From Paenibacillus silvestris (GTDB taxonomy: Bacteria; Bacillota; Bacilli; Paenibacillales; NBRC-103111), in assembly GCF_009882985.1 (NCBI RefSeq), contig NZ_WTUZ01000015.1:252257-316256 (forward strand): a stretch of DNA of 64,000 bases, read 5' to 3'. The notes under the pieces were generated by a model. The model had not been told where the DNA came from. It did not search any database and saw only the letters and a program-made list of their open reading frames with translations. A program made the translations under genes and the position numbers. Below are positions 9,651 to 18,490 of the stretch, piece after piece (position 1 is the first letter of the stretch; each line of letters starts with the position of its first letter).

Positions 9651-9690
9651 AAAAAAGAGGGCTTCCAGTTTATTGGGAACCCTCTTTTTT
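9651..9690 (+). terminator. Terminator after the secreted-protein pseudogene
   Basis: AAAAAAGAGGG pairs with CCCTCTTTTTTT around a short internal hairpin (TTCC...GGAA). The A-run on the 5' side and T-run on the 3' side allow function in both directions. Confidence 0.8.
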
Positions 9691-9703
9691 TGTATTCTTT
9701 CCT

Positions 9704-9888
9704 CTAACGGACAGAGTTGCCCTTATTCAATGAATTCGAGGCATTTTCAAATTGTAACGGACTCCAAAGCTGCTATTCACACCTAAATTGTGCGCTTTGT
9801 TTGTTTTATTAACTATTAAGGACTCTGGTGTCCGTTACGTTTGAGAAATAGGGAAATAATCGAATATAACGTCAATGAGGTCCGTTAA
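9704..9888. repeat. Four-arm intergenic element, family A, copy 2
   Basis: Direct CTAACGGAC/GTAACGGACT arms start at 9704 and 9754; inverted GTCCGTTA arms end at 9838 and 9888. The arm periods are 50 and 50 bp and the inner span is 85 bp, the same three numbers as in the copy at 131-315, 9 kb away. It lies between a plus-strand unit and the minus-strand exporter operon. Confidence 0.85.
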
Positions 9889-9903
9889 ATAATTAATGGC
9901 TCC

Positions 9904-11676
9904 TCAAAGCGAGCTAACCTGGCTGAATTGGTTTGCATACAATTCATAATAATGCCCGCGGAGCGCAAGCAGCTCCTCATGCGTGCCCCGTTCCACGATC
10001 TCGCCGCCGTGGATCACAAGAATCGCACTCGCTTCGCGAATCGTGCTCAGCCTGTGGGCGATCACGAAGCTCGTGCGCCCTTTCATCAGAACGCCCATTG
10101 CCTGCTGGATGTGCAGCTCCGTGCGCGTGTCGACGGAGCTCGTCGCCTCGTCGAGCACGAGGATCGCGGGGTCGGCGAGAATCGCCCGCGCGATCGTGAG
10201 CAGCTGCCGCTGGCCCTGACTCAGGTTGCCGCCTCCGGCGGTCAACATGGCGTCATAGCCGTTAGGCAGCTTGCGAATGAACCCGTCCGCGTTGGCAAGC
10301 CTCGCGGCGGCTTCGACTTCTTCGTCCGTCGCATCCAGACGGCCGAAGCGAATGTTTTCTCGGATTGTATCCGAGAAAAGGTACACATCCTGCAGCACGA
10401 TGCCGAGGCGGCTGCGCAGACTGTCTTTGTCGAGGCTGCGAATATCGCGGCCATCGATGGTGATGGAGCCTTCGCCGACGTCGTAGAAGCGGGTCAGCAG
10501 GTTGATGATCGTCGTTTTGCCGGCGCCCGTCGGGCCAACTAAGGCGATCAAATCACCGGGCTCCGCGGCGAACGTAACATTATTAAGCGTAGGCACATCG
10601 TCGGTGTAGCGGAAGGAGACATTTTGAAAGACGACCTCGCCCTTAACCTCTGTTAGCTCTACAGCATCCCCCACAGGATCGTATTCCGTTTCGCGATCCA
10701 TCACTTCAAATACACGCTCGGCCCCAGCAATACCGGACTGAATCATATTATACTGATTCGCGAGATCGTTGATAGGGCGGCTGAACTGTCTGGAATAGTT
10801 GAGAAAGCTGATAATAACCCCAACCATCGTCCAACCTTTAAGCACCATCCAGCCGCCAATGGCAGCGAGCAGGATGAAGCTGAAATGATTGATCATATTC
10901 ATGCTAGGTCCCATCATGCCCGAGAGCTGTTGAGCACCTGTACCAGCAGCACGGAGCTGCCTGTTAATCGTGTCTAGCTGGCGGACTGTCGCGGCTTCAC
11001 GGCGAAACGTTTTGACGACCTTTTGCCCAGAAATCGTTTCCTCAATGAGTCCATTCAGTTCACCGAGCCGCTGCTGCTGCTCTTTGAATAGACGCTGGGT
11101 ATGCCTCGTAATCTGCTTTGTTGTGAATAGAACGATTGGAACAGTAATCAATGTAATAAGAGTAAGCCAAATATTCAAAGTAATCATCATGATAAAAGAA
11201 CCAGCAATCATAACGATACTTGTAATGATCTGCGTTAAATTTTGACTGAGCGTAGTTGCTACGTTATCGACGTCATTCGTCGTGCGACTCATAAGTTCAC
11301 CGTGAGAAGTCTTGTCAAAATAACTAATCGGCAGCTTGTGAAGGTGGCGAAACAGATCCTGTCTCATTTCCCATACGGTACGCTGAGATACCCCCGCCAT
11401 GACATACGATTGAATCCACGTAGCCGCTCCGCTGAACAAATAACAGCCAAGCAAAAGGAGACAGAGTCCAAGCAAGCCGCTGCTGTCGCGCGGTACGATG
11501 TAATCATCGATGGCGATGCCTATCAAATAAGGCCCGAGCAGTGCAAGTCCGCTGCCGAGGACAGTAAGGATAATAACAGTGAGCAGCCCGATGCGCTGCT
11601 GTTGAAGATAACCCCACATGCGCAGGAGGGTCGCACCTATATGACGGGCGCGTGGTGGTGTCTGCTTTTTAGCCAT
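9904..11676 (-). CDS. ABC exporter half-transporter, catalytically complete subunit
   Basis: Membrane exporter subunit of 590 residues with six transmembrane helices (about residues 20-320) and a C-terminal ATPase. Walker A is GPTGAGKT, Walker B is ILVLDEATS with the catalytic glutamate, and the H-loop is FVIAHRLST. The signature is LSQGQ rather than LSGGQ. The start at 11676 has AAGGAG ten bases upstream and overlaps the preceding exporter gene by 8 bp; the longer frame is only a shadow of that gene. The altered signature fits the degenerate ATP site of a heterodimer made with the upstream protein, which lacks the glutamate. Likely a drug or lipid exporter under the adjacent MarR regulator. 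Confidence 0.88.
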   Translation of the reverse strand: MAKKQTPPRARHIGATLLRMWGYLQQQRIGLLTVIILTVLGSGLALLGPYLIGIAIDDYIVPRDSSGLLGLCLLLLGCYLFSGAATWIQSYVMAGVSQRTVWEMRQDLFRHLHKLPISYFDKTSHGELMSRTTNDVDNVATTLSQNLTQIITSIVMIAGSFIMMITLNIWLTLITLITVPIVLFTTKQITRHTQRLFKEQQQRLGELNGLIEETISGQKVVKTFRREAATVRQLDTINRQLRAAGTGAQQLSGMMGPSMNMINHFSFILLAAIGGWMVLKGWTMVGVIISFLNYSRQFSRPINDLANQYNMIQSGIAGAERVFEVMDRETEYDPVGDAVELTEVKGEVVFQNVSFRYTDDVPTLNNVTFAAEPGDLIALVGPTGAGKTTIINLLTRFYDVGEGSITIDGRDIRSLDKDSLRSRLGIVLQDVYLFSDTIRENIRFGRLDATDEEVEAAARLANADGFIRKLPNGYDAMLTAGGGNLSQGQRQLLTIARAILADPAILVLDEATSSVDTRTELHIQQAMGVLMKGRTSFVIAHRLSTIREASAILVIHGGEIVERGTHEELLALRGHYYELYANQFSQVSSL

Positions 11677-13432
11677 GAAGGGCAGTCTCCTTTCCTTGCT
11701 GCGAGCGGCAAATGTCTTGGTAGATGGCACTTGTCGCCAGCAGCTCCTCATGGGTTCCGCGTGCGGCGATGCGTCCTTCATCGAGAACAAGAATTTGATC
11801 GGCGTGCAGCACCGATGAGACGCGCTGCGCAATAATGATGCGTGTGCTGCCGGCCATCAACTGCAGCAGAGAGCGCTGGATACGCTTCTCGGTGCCAAGG
11901 TCAATGGCGCTGGTGCTGTCATCCAGTACAAGCAGCGGTGAGCGCAGGAGCAGCGCTCGGGCAATCGCTATGCGTTGTTTTTGACCGCCGGACAGATTCA
12001 CGCCGCGCTGTCCCAGCTTCGCCTCGTAACCCTCGGGCAGCTTGCGAATGAAGCTATCCGCTTCCGCAGCCTTGGCGGCTGCCTCGATCTCCGCTTCAGT
12101 GGCCCCAGGCCTGCCGAAAAGAAGGTTCTCGCGAATCGTGCCGCTAAACAAAATAGACTGCTGCAGGACAATTCCAATCTGACCGCGCAGCTGCTCGACG
12201 GGCATCTCCTTAATATCAACGCCGCCTAGAAGAATGCGGCCTTTTGTTGCGTCATAGAGCCGTGGGATCAAGCTGACGAGTGTGGATTTACCGGAGCCCG
12301 TCGCTCCAAGAATCCCGATCGTTTGTCCTGGCAGCACCTTGAAAGAGACATCCTCCAGAACAGGCTGGTCGGGAGCCGAATCATACACGAAGGAGACATG
12401 CTCAAATTCCAACTCACAGCCTAGCATAGGTGAATTCATCTCGCTATGTACTTCAGCGTCACTGCGCTCCTGCACGGGTTCATTCATATCCGGTTCTGTA
12501 TCCAACACTTCGCGGATGCGCTCAGCAGAAACTTGGGCGCGGGAAATATTCATTAGCGTATTGCTGATTGAAACCAGCGAGAAGAGAACTTGAGTGATAT
12601 AGATGATAAAAGCAGCCAAATCCCCGATGGCCATAGAGCCGCTCCAGGTCTGTCCGCCGCCGAACCATAGAACCGCAACAATGCTGACGTTCAAAATTAA
12701 AGTCATCAGCGGTCCGCTTGTAGCCAGGGCGCGGGCGGAGCTGAGGCTTGCGTCCAGCAGGGCAGTGTTGGCTTTGCCGAAGCGGGTTCGCTCGAAAGCG
12801 GCACGCACGAAAGCTTTGATCACCCGAATGCCTGATGTACTTTCCTGCATAACGGTGTTAACGCGATCGAGCCTCGCCTGCATCAACCGAAAGAGTGGTG
12901 TAGAGCGTTTCATCAGCACATATAAAATAAGGAATTGAATCGGTACGACGACCAGCAAAATCAAAGAAAGGCGCGGCGAAATCACAATCGCCATAACGAT
13001 GCTGCCAATAAGCAGCGAAGCCTCGCGCACGAATTGCCGCAGTAAAATTTGCAGGATGTTCAGCATTTGCATCACATCGCCGGTTAAGCGAGTAATCAGC
13101 GATCCTGTTGAAAAAGTGTCCAACTGCCGGAACGAGAAGGACTGCACCTTCTCGAATACGCTAAGCCGCAGGTCAGCACCGAAGTTCTGTGCAGCTTTCA
13201 CAGTAAAAAACGTACAGCCCACCCCGCCGACAAGGCCAACGAAGGCAACGCCCAACATGTGCAAGCCCGTGGACCAAACGAGCGCGAGATTACCGTCTGC
13301 AACGCCATGATTCACAATGGCCGCCATCAGGCGGGGCTGAGTTAGATCCATCCAGACCTCCATCACCATCAACAATGGGGCTAGCAAGGTGATCAGCCAA
13401 TAAGGTTTAACAAATGATCGTAGTTTCCACAT
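11669..13432 (-). CDS. ABC exporter half-transporter, degenerate-site subunit
   Basis: 587 residues with six membrane helices and an ATPase domain. Walker A is GATGSGKST and the signature LSGGQ is intact, but Walker B reads LLVLDDSTS, with aspartate in place of the catalytic glutamate, and the H-loop reads IIIAQRVSS, with glutamine in place of histidine. Both changes are the hallmarks of the non-hydrolysing site in heterodimeric exporters such as BmrCD, LmrCD or TM287/288. Together with the downstream subunit it should form one canonical and one degenerate ATP site. It follows the MarR gene by 33 bp, so the three genes form one operon. The substrate is unknown. Confidence 0.88.
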   Translation of the reverse strand: MWKLRSFVKPYWLITLLAPLLMVMEVWMDLTQPRLMAAIVNHGVADGNLALVWSTGLHMLGVAFVGLVGGVGCTFFTVKAAQNFGADLRLSVFEKVQSFSFRQLDTFSTGSLITRLTGDVMQMLNILQILLRQFVREASLLIGSIVMAIVISPRLSLILLVVVPIQFLILYVLMKRSTPLFRLMQARLDRVNTVMQESTSGIRVIKAFVRAAFERTRFGKANTALLDASLSSARALATSGPLMTLILNVSIVAVLWFGGGQTWSGSMAIGDLAAFIIYITQVLFSLVSISNTLMNISRAQVSAERIREVLDTEPDMNEPVQERSDAEVHSEMNSPMLGCELEFEHVSFVYDSAPDQPVLEDVSFKVLPGQTIGILGATGSGKSTLVSLIPRLYDATKGRILLGGVDIKEMPVEQLRGQIGIVLQQSILFSGTIRENLLFGRPGATEAEIEAAAKAAEADSFIRKLPEGYEAKLGQRGVNLSGGQKQRIAIARALLLRSPLLVLDDSTSAIDLGTEKRIQRSLLQLMAGSTRIIIAQRVSSVLHADQILVLDEGRIAARGTHEELLATSAIYQDICRSQQGKETALHG

Positions 13433-13465
13433 CGCAAGAAATCCTTTCTTTTGTTTGGTGGCTAA

Positions 13466-13912
13466 CTAATTATCTTCCTCTTTCGGGCGCAAATTATCCT
13501 GCATTTGAAGCAAGAGACGGCGGAATAAGAGGATTTCCTCAGGCAAAAAATGCGAAAACGTCAACTCATCCGTTGCCTTAATGGCTTCCTTCACATGGAC
13601 GGTGACTTCCCTGCCTTTATCGGTTAAATAAACGCGGGTAACTCGCTGATCTGTAGGGTCAGGCTGGCGTTCTACAAGGCCCGTTTTCTCCATGCGATCA
13701 ACCATAACCGTTAACGTTGCGGGCTTATTGTGAATGCGCTCGGCAAGCTCGCGCTGACTGAGTCCGTCTTCAGCGGACAAGGCTAGGAGCAATGGCGGTT
13801 GACCGGGATAAACGTCATACGGATGAATGATTTGATCAATCGTACGGCGGTGCATTTTTAGCAAATGAGACATCATATGTGTAAGAGATTCGGGATTCGG
13901 GTGACGCGACAA
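13466..13912 (-). CDS. MarR-family repressor
   Basis: Winged-helix regulator of 148 residues, normal for MarR proteins. The recognition region is LSQRELAERIHNKPATLTVM (residues 52-71), and the wing has VERQPDPTDQRVTRVYLTDKG (two parts: VERQPDPTDQR, VTRVYLTDKG). Translation starts at a TTG with AAGGAGG seven bases upstream. As the first gene of the operon it probably represses itself and the two exporter genes, and releases DNA when it binds an exported compound (family knowledge). Confidence 0.88.
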   Translation of the reverse strand: MSRHPNPESLTHMMSHLLKMHRRTIDQIIHPYDVYPGQPPLLLALSAEDGLSQRELAERIHNKPATLTVMVDRMEKTGLVERQPDPTDQRVTRVYLTDKGREVTVHVKEAIKATDELTFSHFLPEEILLFRRLLLQMQDNLRPKEEDN

Positions 13913-13930
13913 CGGGTATCCTCCTTTTTG

Positions 13931-13942
13931 TTAGGTGACTAA
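13931..13942. promoter_or_regulatory. Candidate MarR operator
   Basis: The dyad TTAG-GTGA-CTAA lies just upstream of the ribosome site of the MarR gene, where an autoregulatory operator is expected. It is short, so the assignment is tentative. Confidence 0.4.
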
Positions 13943-14075
13943 TTAATATCTTAGATACGTTGCTCCAAACTGTCAATACACGATTTCACTTCTTCCTACC
14001 CCGTAAAATGCTCTTTGCACGGCTCCACGCTTTTCAGGTATTGTATAGGTAAGGTGTAAAAGGAGAGTGGAAGGA

Positions 14076-14189
14076 ATGACTGCGGCTATAATTTTGGGCG
14101 TAATTGCCCTCGTTATCATACTTGGAGCAACGTTCTGGGTAACGCGGAAGGCATACTCCCGCAGATGGGATGAAGAGGAGCACGACTAA
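14076..14189 (+). CDS. Small membrane protein, 37 residues
   Basis: A short gene with a strong ribosome site (AAAGGAGAG and GGAAGG upstream of the ATG). The product has one transmembrane helix at residues 3-22 (AAIILGVIALVIILGATFWV) and a charged tail ending RRWDEEEHD. A TTGCAC / TATTGT pair 18 bp apart upstream could be its promoter. No family recognised; the topology is like the many small stress or cytochrome-associated membrane peptides. Confidence 0.6.
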   Translation: MTAAIILGVIALVIILGATFWVTRKAYSRRWDEEEHD

Positions 14190-14281
14190 GGGGGGAGCGG
14201 CCCGCGTGCGTAGCCTCCCTCTAGTCAGGTATGCGCTTTCTTGCTATGATTGAAAGAGCAAACATAAAGGTGGCTGGCCGA

Positions 14282-14644
14282 ATGAACCGAATGGAGGCCG
14301 AATTCAGTAACCTGGTCAAGGCTTATCGCAAACGGCATATGGGCAAAGGGCCGGAGCGCGTGACGACGACTTTTTGCAAGTGCTGGGCGATCTGCGAGAT
14401 GGCTGGCAACCTATCACCGGTGGAGAAGTTCATGGCGAAGACGGGCGATGGCAGACAAATGCTCCGCACGGCTCGCACGGAAATGGTCAAAGAGATGTAT
14501 CGCGATCATCCCCCTGTGGAGATGGAGGAGCTGCTTGGCGCGAAATTCGTCCAGCTGTTCGTTGACATCGATATTGAGCAGGATTTGGGGATGTCCGTAT
14601 TCGTTTTTGATCAGGATTTGGAGAGGAAGTTTGGCGGGAAGTAG
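14282..14644 (+). CDS. DUF2294 (MpsC-like) protein
   Basis: A 120-residue cytoplasmic protein beginning MNRMEAEFSN and containing the family pattern GKGPERVTTTF near residue 20, followed by an alpha/beta region with EMEELLGAKF and DIDIEQDLGMSVFVF. These features match DUF2294, a family also called MpsC after a proposed role in a sodium-translocating system; its molecular function is not settled. The start at 14282 fits the family length; a longer reading from 14231 lacks a good ribosome site. Confidence 0.75.
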   Translation: MNRMEAEFSNLVKAYRKRHMGKGPERVTTTFCKCWAICEMAGNLSPVEKFMAKTGDGRQMLRTARTEMVKEMYRDHPPVEMEELLGAKFVQLFVDIDIEQDLGMSVFVFDQDLERKFGGK

Positions 14645-14677
14645 ATTGTGGTTGTCATGGGGAACTTTGTCTAACTG

Positions 14678-14712
14678 TAGACCGTAGACCGTAGACCGCA
14701 GACCGCAGACCG
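14678..14712. repeat. Tandem 7-bp repeat, five units
   Basis: Three TAGACCG units followed by two CAGACCG units stand head to tail directly after the DUF2294 gene and just before a four-arm element. Such a short tract could vary in copy number by slippage. Confidence 0.85.
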
Positions 14713-14731
14713 CACCATTGAAGCTGTACAA

Positions 14732-14915
14732 TCATGTAAAAAGTGCAGCAAAACATCGCAATTTTGCGATTTTGAGAGTGAATCGTGTATTTTGTACAGC
14801 AAATTTACGGGTTCTAGCCCCAAATGAAGCTTCAGCCCCAATTTTGATGTACTTTTTGCAAGATTCTAAGTAAGTAATACGTAGTCAGCATGAATTTGCT
14901 GTACTTTTTGCAGTT
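14732..14915. repeat. Four-arm intergenic element, variant of family C
   Basis: Direct arms of the form TCATGTAAAAAGTGCAGC start at 14732 and 14783 (51 bp apart). Inverted arms (TGCTGTACTTTTTGCAG type) occupy 14845-14863 and 14897-14915 (52 bp apart). The inner span is about 81 bp and the total 184 bp. The arm resembles the TTGTACAAAGTGCAA arm of the family C elements. The rest of the 540-bp gap before the next gene holds the tandem repeat above and nothing else I can identify. Confidence 0.7.
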
Positions 14916-15183
14916 TGGGAGCGTGACCTCCATACATGGGCACCGTCAAACACCCGCCAATGCAGGCTCAAACGCAAAGGCAAACATGCCACCCAAGGCA
15001 AGATTAGCTAAAAATGACATATACATAATCAAAGTGCTTGGCACTTGGTAGCGAACCTGCCGGAGACTAACCACTGTAGAACATCGCTTGTAACTTTCTT
15101 GAAAAAGGAAGTTTGCAGGGCGTGTTTTGCGGTGGTTTTTTGCTTCATACCAATCCAATATCGCGATGAAGGAGCTGCTCATT

Positions 15184-17541
15184 ATGGGAAAAACGAAGCA
15201 CACTGGGCCGATCAAGCTGCCCGCAAAACCTGATCCGAAGCTGTGGGTCAGCAAGGTCCCGTTCGGGCTGGGCAAAGTGAAGCCGCAGCATATTCGGGAA
15301 ACAGCCAAAATCGCCTGGCAGAATCGGGATAATCTCCCTTATGCGTACCGGATATTGACACAAGGGGTATGCGACGGCTGCGCACTAGGCGTGTCGGGGC
15401 TGTACGACCAGACGCTGGCTGGACCGCATCTCTGCACGACACGGCTGAACGTGCTGCGGCTGAATACGATGCCGGCGATCCGCGAGGAGGTGCTCCACGC
15501 GGACATCGACGAGCTGAGCCGCATGAGCAGCACAGAGCTAAGGCAGCTCGGGCGTATTCCCTATCCGCTCATACGCCGGCACGGGGAGCGAAAGTTCAGC
15601 CGCGCCACCTGGGATGAGGCGCTGGACATCATCGCAGCGAAGGCACGCGCGATTGACCCGAAGGGGATGGCTTTCTACCTGACGGCCAGAGGGATCACGA
15701 ACGAGTCGTATTATGCAGCCGCCAAGGTGGCGAGGCTGCTCGGCACGAACAACATCGACAATGCCTCGCGCATTTGTCACTCGCCGTCGAAGACGGCCTT
15801 GAAGCGCTCCGTCGGCGTCGGTGCTTCGACCTGTAATTACAAGGACTGGATCGGCACGGATGTCCTTGTGTTCTGGGGCAGTGTGGCCGCGAACAATCAG
15901 CCGGTCTCGACGAAGTATATGTATGCGGCCAAGCGCCAAGGGACGAAGATCATTGTCATTAACCCGTACTACGAGCCCTCTATGGAGCAGTACTGGATCC
16001 CTTCCATTCCCGAATCCGCGTTATTCGGGACCAAACTCGCCGACGATGTGTACCAAGTGAACATCGGCGGAGACATTGCCTTCATGAACGGCGTCATGAA
16101 GGTCTGGTTCGAGATGGAGGAGGCCGTGCCCGGCTCCGCCATCGACCATGCGTTCGTGCAGGCGCACACGAACGGCTACGAGCAGCTGCGCGCCCACGTG
16201 GCGCAGCAGGACTGGACGACGCTGGAGCAGTCGTCCGGGCTTTCCCGCGAACGCATGCGCGAGTTCGCTGAGCTGCTGGCGCGTGCTGCGTCCGCGGTTT
16301 TCGTGTGGAGCATGGGGCTCACACAGCACCGCTTCGGCACGGACAACATCTCGCAGGTGGCGAATCTCGCCCTCCTGCGGGGCTTCCTTGGCCGCGAGCA
16401 CTGCGGGCTGATGCCCATCCGCGGCCACAGCGGCGTGCAGGGCTCCGGCGAAATGGGCGCGGACCCCTTCTCCTTGCCCGGCGGCGACATAAGCAGCTCC
16501 GCCGACCGCAGCCGCATCGAGCAGCTCTGGGGCTTCGTGCTGCCGAGCTGGCAGGGTGACATCGTCGGTGTCACCTTGGAGAACGCGCTCCTGCCCGAGG
16601 AGCAGGAGCGGAAGCTCCGGCTGTTTTACACATCCGGAGGCAACTTCCTGGAGACGATGCCTGACCCGGCATTCGTCCGTGAAGCCCTAACCGCTGTCGA
16701 TGTCCGTGTGCACCAGGACATCATCTTGAATACCTCCACGCTGCTGGACGCGCGGGAGGCTGTAGTGGTGCTGCCCGCGATGACGCGCTACGAGCAGCCT
16801 GGGGGAGGCACGTCCACCTCGACGGAGCGGATGGTGTACTTCTCGCCCGAGATCGCGGGTCCCCGGATCGGCGAGGCCCGCGCGGAGTGGGCGATCTATG
16901 CCGATCTGGCCAGCCGCGTGAAGCCTGAGGCAGCCGTTCAGCATCTCGGCTGTGGCAGCGCCGCGGCGATTCGCGAGGAGATTGCTCTGGCCGCGCCGAG
17001 CTACAACGGCATTCAACACCTGCGTGAGCGCGGTGATGTGTTTCAATACGGCGGCGCGTGGCTGTGCGAGGACGGCGTCTGTCCGACGCCGGATGGCCGC
17101 GGCGCGCTGCTGCCGATCGAGCTTCCGCAGCTGCGGAAGCCGGAGGGGCACTTCGCCGTGACGACGCGGCGCGGCAAGCAGTTCAACTCCATGATCTACA
17201 GCGACATCGATCCATTCAATGATGCGGATCGTTACGATGTGCTGATCCATCCCGGGGATGCGGCTCCCCTTGCGCTAAGTGAAGGGGAAGCGATTGTCGT
17301 CTACAACCGGTTCGGCAGCATGCATGGCCGGGTCAAATTTGCTGAGATCAAAACCGGTAATATCGAAGTCCATTGGCCGGAAGGGAACAGCTTGATCCCA
17401 AAAGGCGTTTACGAGCCGCATGCCGGCATCCCGGAATACAATACAGCAGTAATCGTGGAGAAGGCAGAAACGTACCATGCCCACAAAGACACGCGATACG
17501 TCGAGAAACGGATTGAAGAGCTGGAGATCGAAGCGGGGTGA
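15184..17541 (+). CDS. Molybdopterin oxidoreductase, YdeP/FdhF-like alpha subunit
   Basis: Large cytoplasmic enzyme of 785 residues expected to carry a bis-molybdopterin guanine dinucleotide cofactor. The N-terminal CDGCALGVSGL and HLCTTRLN segments (about residues 62-90) are typical of the 'oxidoreductase alpha' group that includes E. coli YdeP, where the usual four-cysteine iron-sulfur motif of formate dehydrogenases is altered. The MopB core contains WDEALDIIAAKA, RICHSPSK and GMNPNP-like GHSGVQGSGEMGADPF. The C-terminal molydop-binding domain includes NSMIYSDIDPF. The start at 15184 has AAGGAG ten bases before it. It is directly followed by fdhD, the accessory factor that sulfurates the Mo cofactor. 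The true substrate of YdeP-like enzymes is unclear; formate is possible but not shown. Confidence 0.85.
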   Translation: MGKTKHTGPIKLPAKPDPKLWVSKVPFGLGKVKPQHIRETAKIAWQNRDNLPYAYRILTQGVCDGCALGVSGLYDQTLAGPHLCTTRLNVLRLNTMPAIREEVLHADIDELSRMSSTELRQLGRIPYPLIRRHGERKFSRATWDEALDIIAAKARAIDPKGMAFYLTARGITNESYYAAAKVARLLGTNNIDNASRICHSPSKTALKRSVGVGASTCNYKDWIGTDVLVFWGSVAANNQPVSTKYMYAAKRQGTKIIVINPYYEPSMEQYWIPSIPESALFGTKLADDVYQVNIGGDIAFMNGVMKVWFEMEEAVPGSAIDHAFVQAHTNGYEQLRAHVAQQDWTTLEQSSGLSRERMREFAELLARAASAVFVWSMGLTQHRFGTDNISQVANLALLRGFLGREHCGLMPIRGHSGVQGSGEMGADPFSLPGGDISSSADRSRIEQLWGFVLPSWQGDIVGVTLENALLPEEQERKLRLFYTSGGNFLETMPDPAFVREALTAVDVRVHQDIILNTSTLLDAREAVVVLPAMTRYEQPGGGTSTSTERMVYFSPEIAGPRIGEARAEWAIYADLASRVKPEAAVQHLGCGSAAAIREEIALAAPSYNGIQHLRERGDVFQYGGAWLCEDGVCPTPDGRGALLPIELPQLRKPEGHFAVTTRRGKQFNSMIYSDIDPFNDADRYDVLIHPGDAAPLALSEGEAIVVYNRFGSMHGRVKFAEIKTGNIEVHWPEGNSLIPKGVYEPHAGIPEYNTAVIVEKAETYHAHKDTRYVEKRIEELEIEAG

Positions 17542-17546
17542 AGACG

Positions 17547-18395
17547 ATGGATAACGAACAGGACCAAGTTGAGTCCGTTAGCCCTGCTGGATCTGCAGAG
17601 TCGGGACTTTCGTCAACGACAACTTGGAGCATTTACCGTTATAACGGCACAGAGATTCTCCCTCAGGAGGACACGATCGCGACTGAGACGCCGTTAACGA
17701 TCAAGGTGGATGGCGAGGAATTCGCAACGCTGGTGTACACGCCAACAGATACAGTTGATTTGGTTACTGGTTTTCTTGCTTCTGAGGGCTTGATACGATT
17801 CGTTGATCAGATCGAGTCCCTCACATTGGAGGTGGAACGCGGCTTCGCGCACGTGAAGCTGCGGCATCTGCACCAGCTAAGCCGGCAGATGGTGTCCAAA
17901 CGATTCATCGGCTCCTGCTGCGGCAAAAGCCGTCAGTTTTATTTTCACAACGACGCTCGCACGGCCAAAACCGTTCGCACGGAGCTCCAGATTACCGTTC
18001 AACAATGTTTTCATCTGATGAACCTGATGCAAGAGCAGTCGGCCGATTTTCGGGCTACGGGCGGGCTGCACAATGCTGCTCTATGCACGGCGGATGAGCT
18101 TCTCTTAAGCAGGTCGGATATTGGTCGGCATAATGCTCTGGACAAAATATACGGTCACTTGTTGAGGCACCGGATTTCTGTGCGGGATAAAATCATTGCC
18201 TTTAGCGGAAGGGTCTCTTCTGAGGTCACTCTGAAAGCTGCCAAAATCGGGGTCGGTATTTTGCTGTCGAAATCTGCGCCAACCGACTTGGCGCTTAGAT
18301 TAGCGCAGGATCTAGGGATTACAGTTGTTGGTTTCATTCGAAGGGATCAATTAACCGTTTACACCCACCCGCAGCGCATAACGGAATGTCGATAA
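17547..18395 (+). CDS. fdhD: Formate dehydrogenase accessory sulfurtransferase FdhD
   Basis: Transfers sulfur from a cysteine desulfurase to the molybdenum cofactor of formate-dehydrogenase-like enzymes. The 282-residue protein shows the conserved core: TVDLVTGFLASEGLI, the cysteine pair in GSCCGKSR that carries the persulfide, GGLHNAAL, DIGRHNALDKI, and SGRVSSEVTLKAAKIGVGIL. A GTG at 17538 overlapping the upstream stop is possible, but GGGGTGA placed five bases before the ATG at 17547 favours the latter. Its position right after the molybdoenzyme gene indicates a dedicated maturation partner. Confidence 0.92.
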   Translation: MDNEQDQVESVSPAGSAESGLSSTTTWSIYRYNGTEILPQEDTIATETPLTIKVDGEEFATLVYTPTDTVDLVTGFLASEGLIRFVDQIESLTLEVERGFAHVKLRHLHQLSRQMVSKRFIGSCCGKSRQFYFHNDARTAKTVRTELQITVQQCFHLMNLMQEQSADFRATGGLHNAALCTADELLLSRSDIGRHNALDKIYGHLLRHRISVRDKIIAFSGRVSSEVTLKAAKIGVGILLSKSAPTDLALRLAQDLGITVVGFIRRDQLTVYTHPQRITECR

Positions 18396-18490
18396 AGCCC
18401 TTTTTATGTGGGAAAATTTGTATTGTCTCTCTATCACAAATATGCTAGATTCTAGCTACTGTCATATATTGTTAAGAGAGGAAGACCGTC

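Noticed and set aside
9904..11832. Longer start for the exporter at 11832
   Set aside because: The extra 52 residues are a shadow of the upstream exporter gene; the start at 11676 has a good ribosome site.
15045..15183. Molybdenum-cofactor riboswitch before the molybdoenzyme gene
   Set aside because: A few inverted segments occur, but not the multi-stem Moco pattern; only a ribosome site can be supported.
14946..15308. Minus-strand frame ending in a hydrophobic segment
   Set aside because: Most of it is antisense to the start of the molybdoenzyme gene, and no ribosome site supports a short form; too weak to call.
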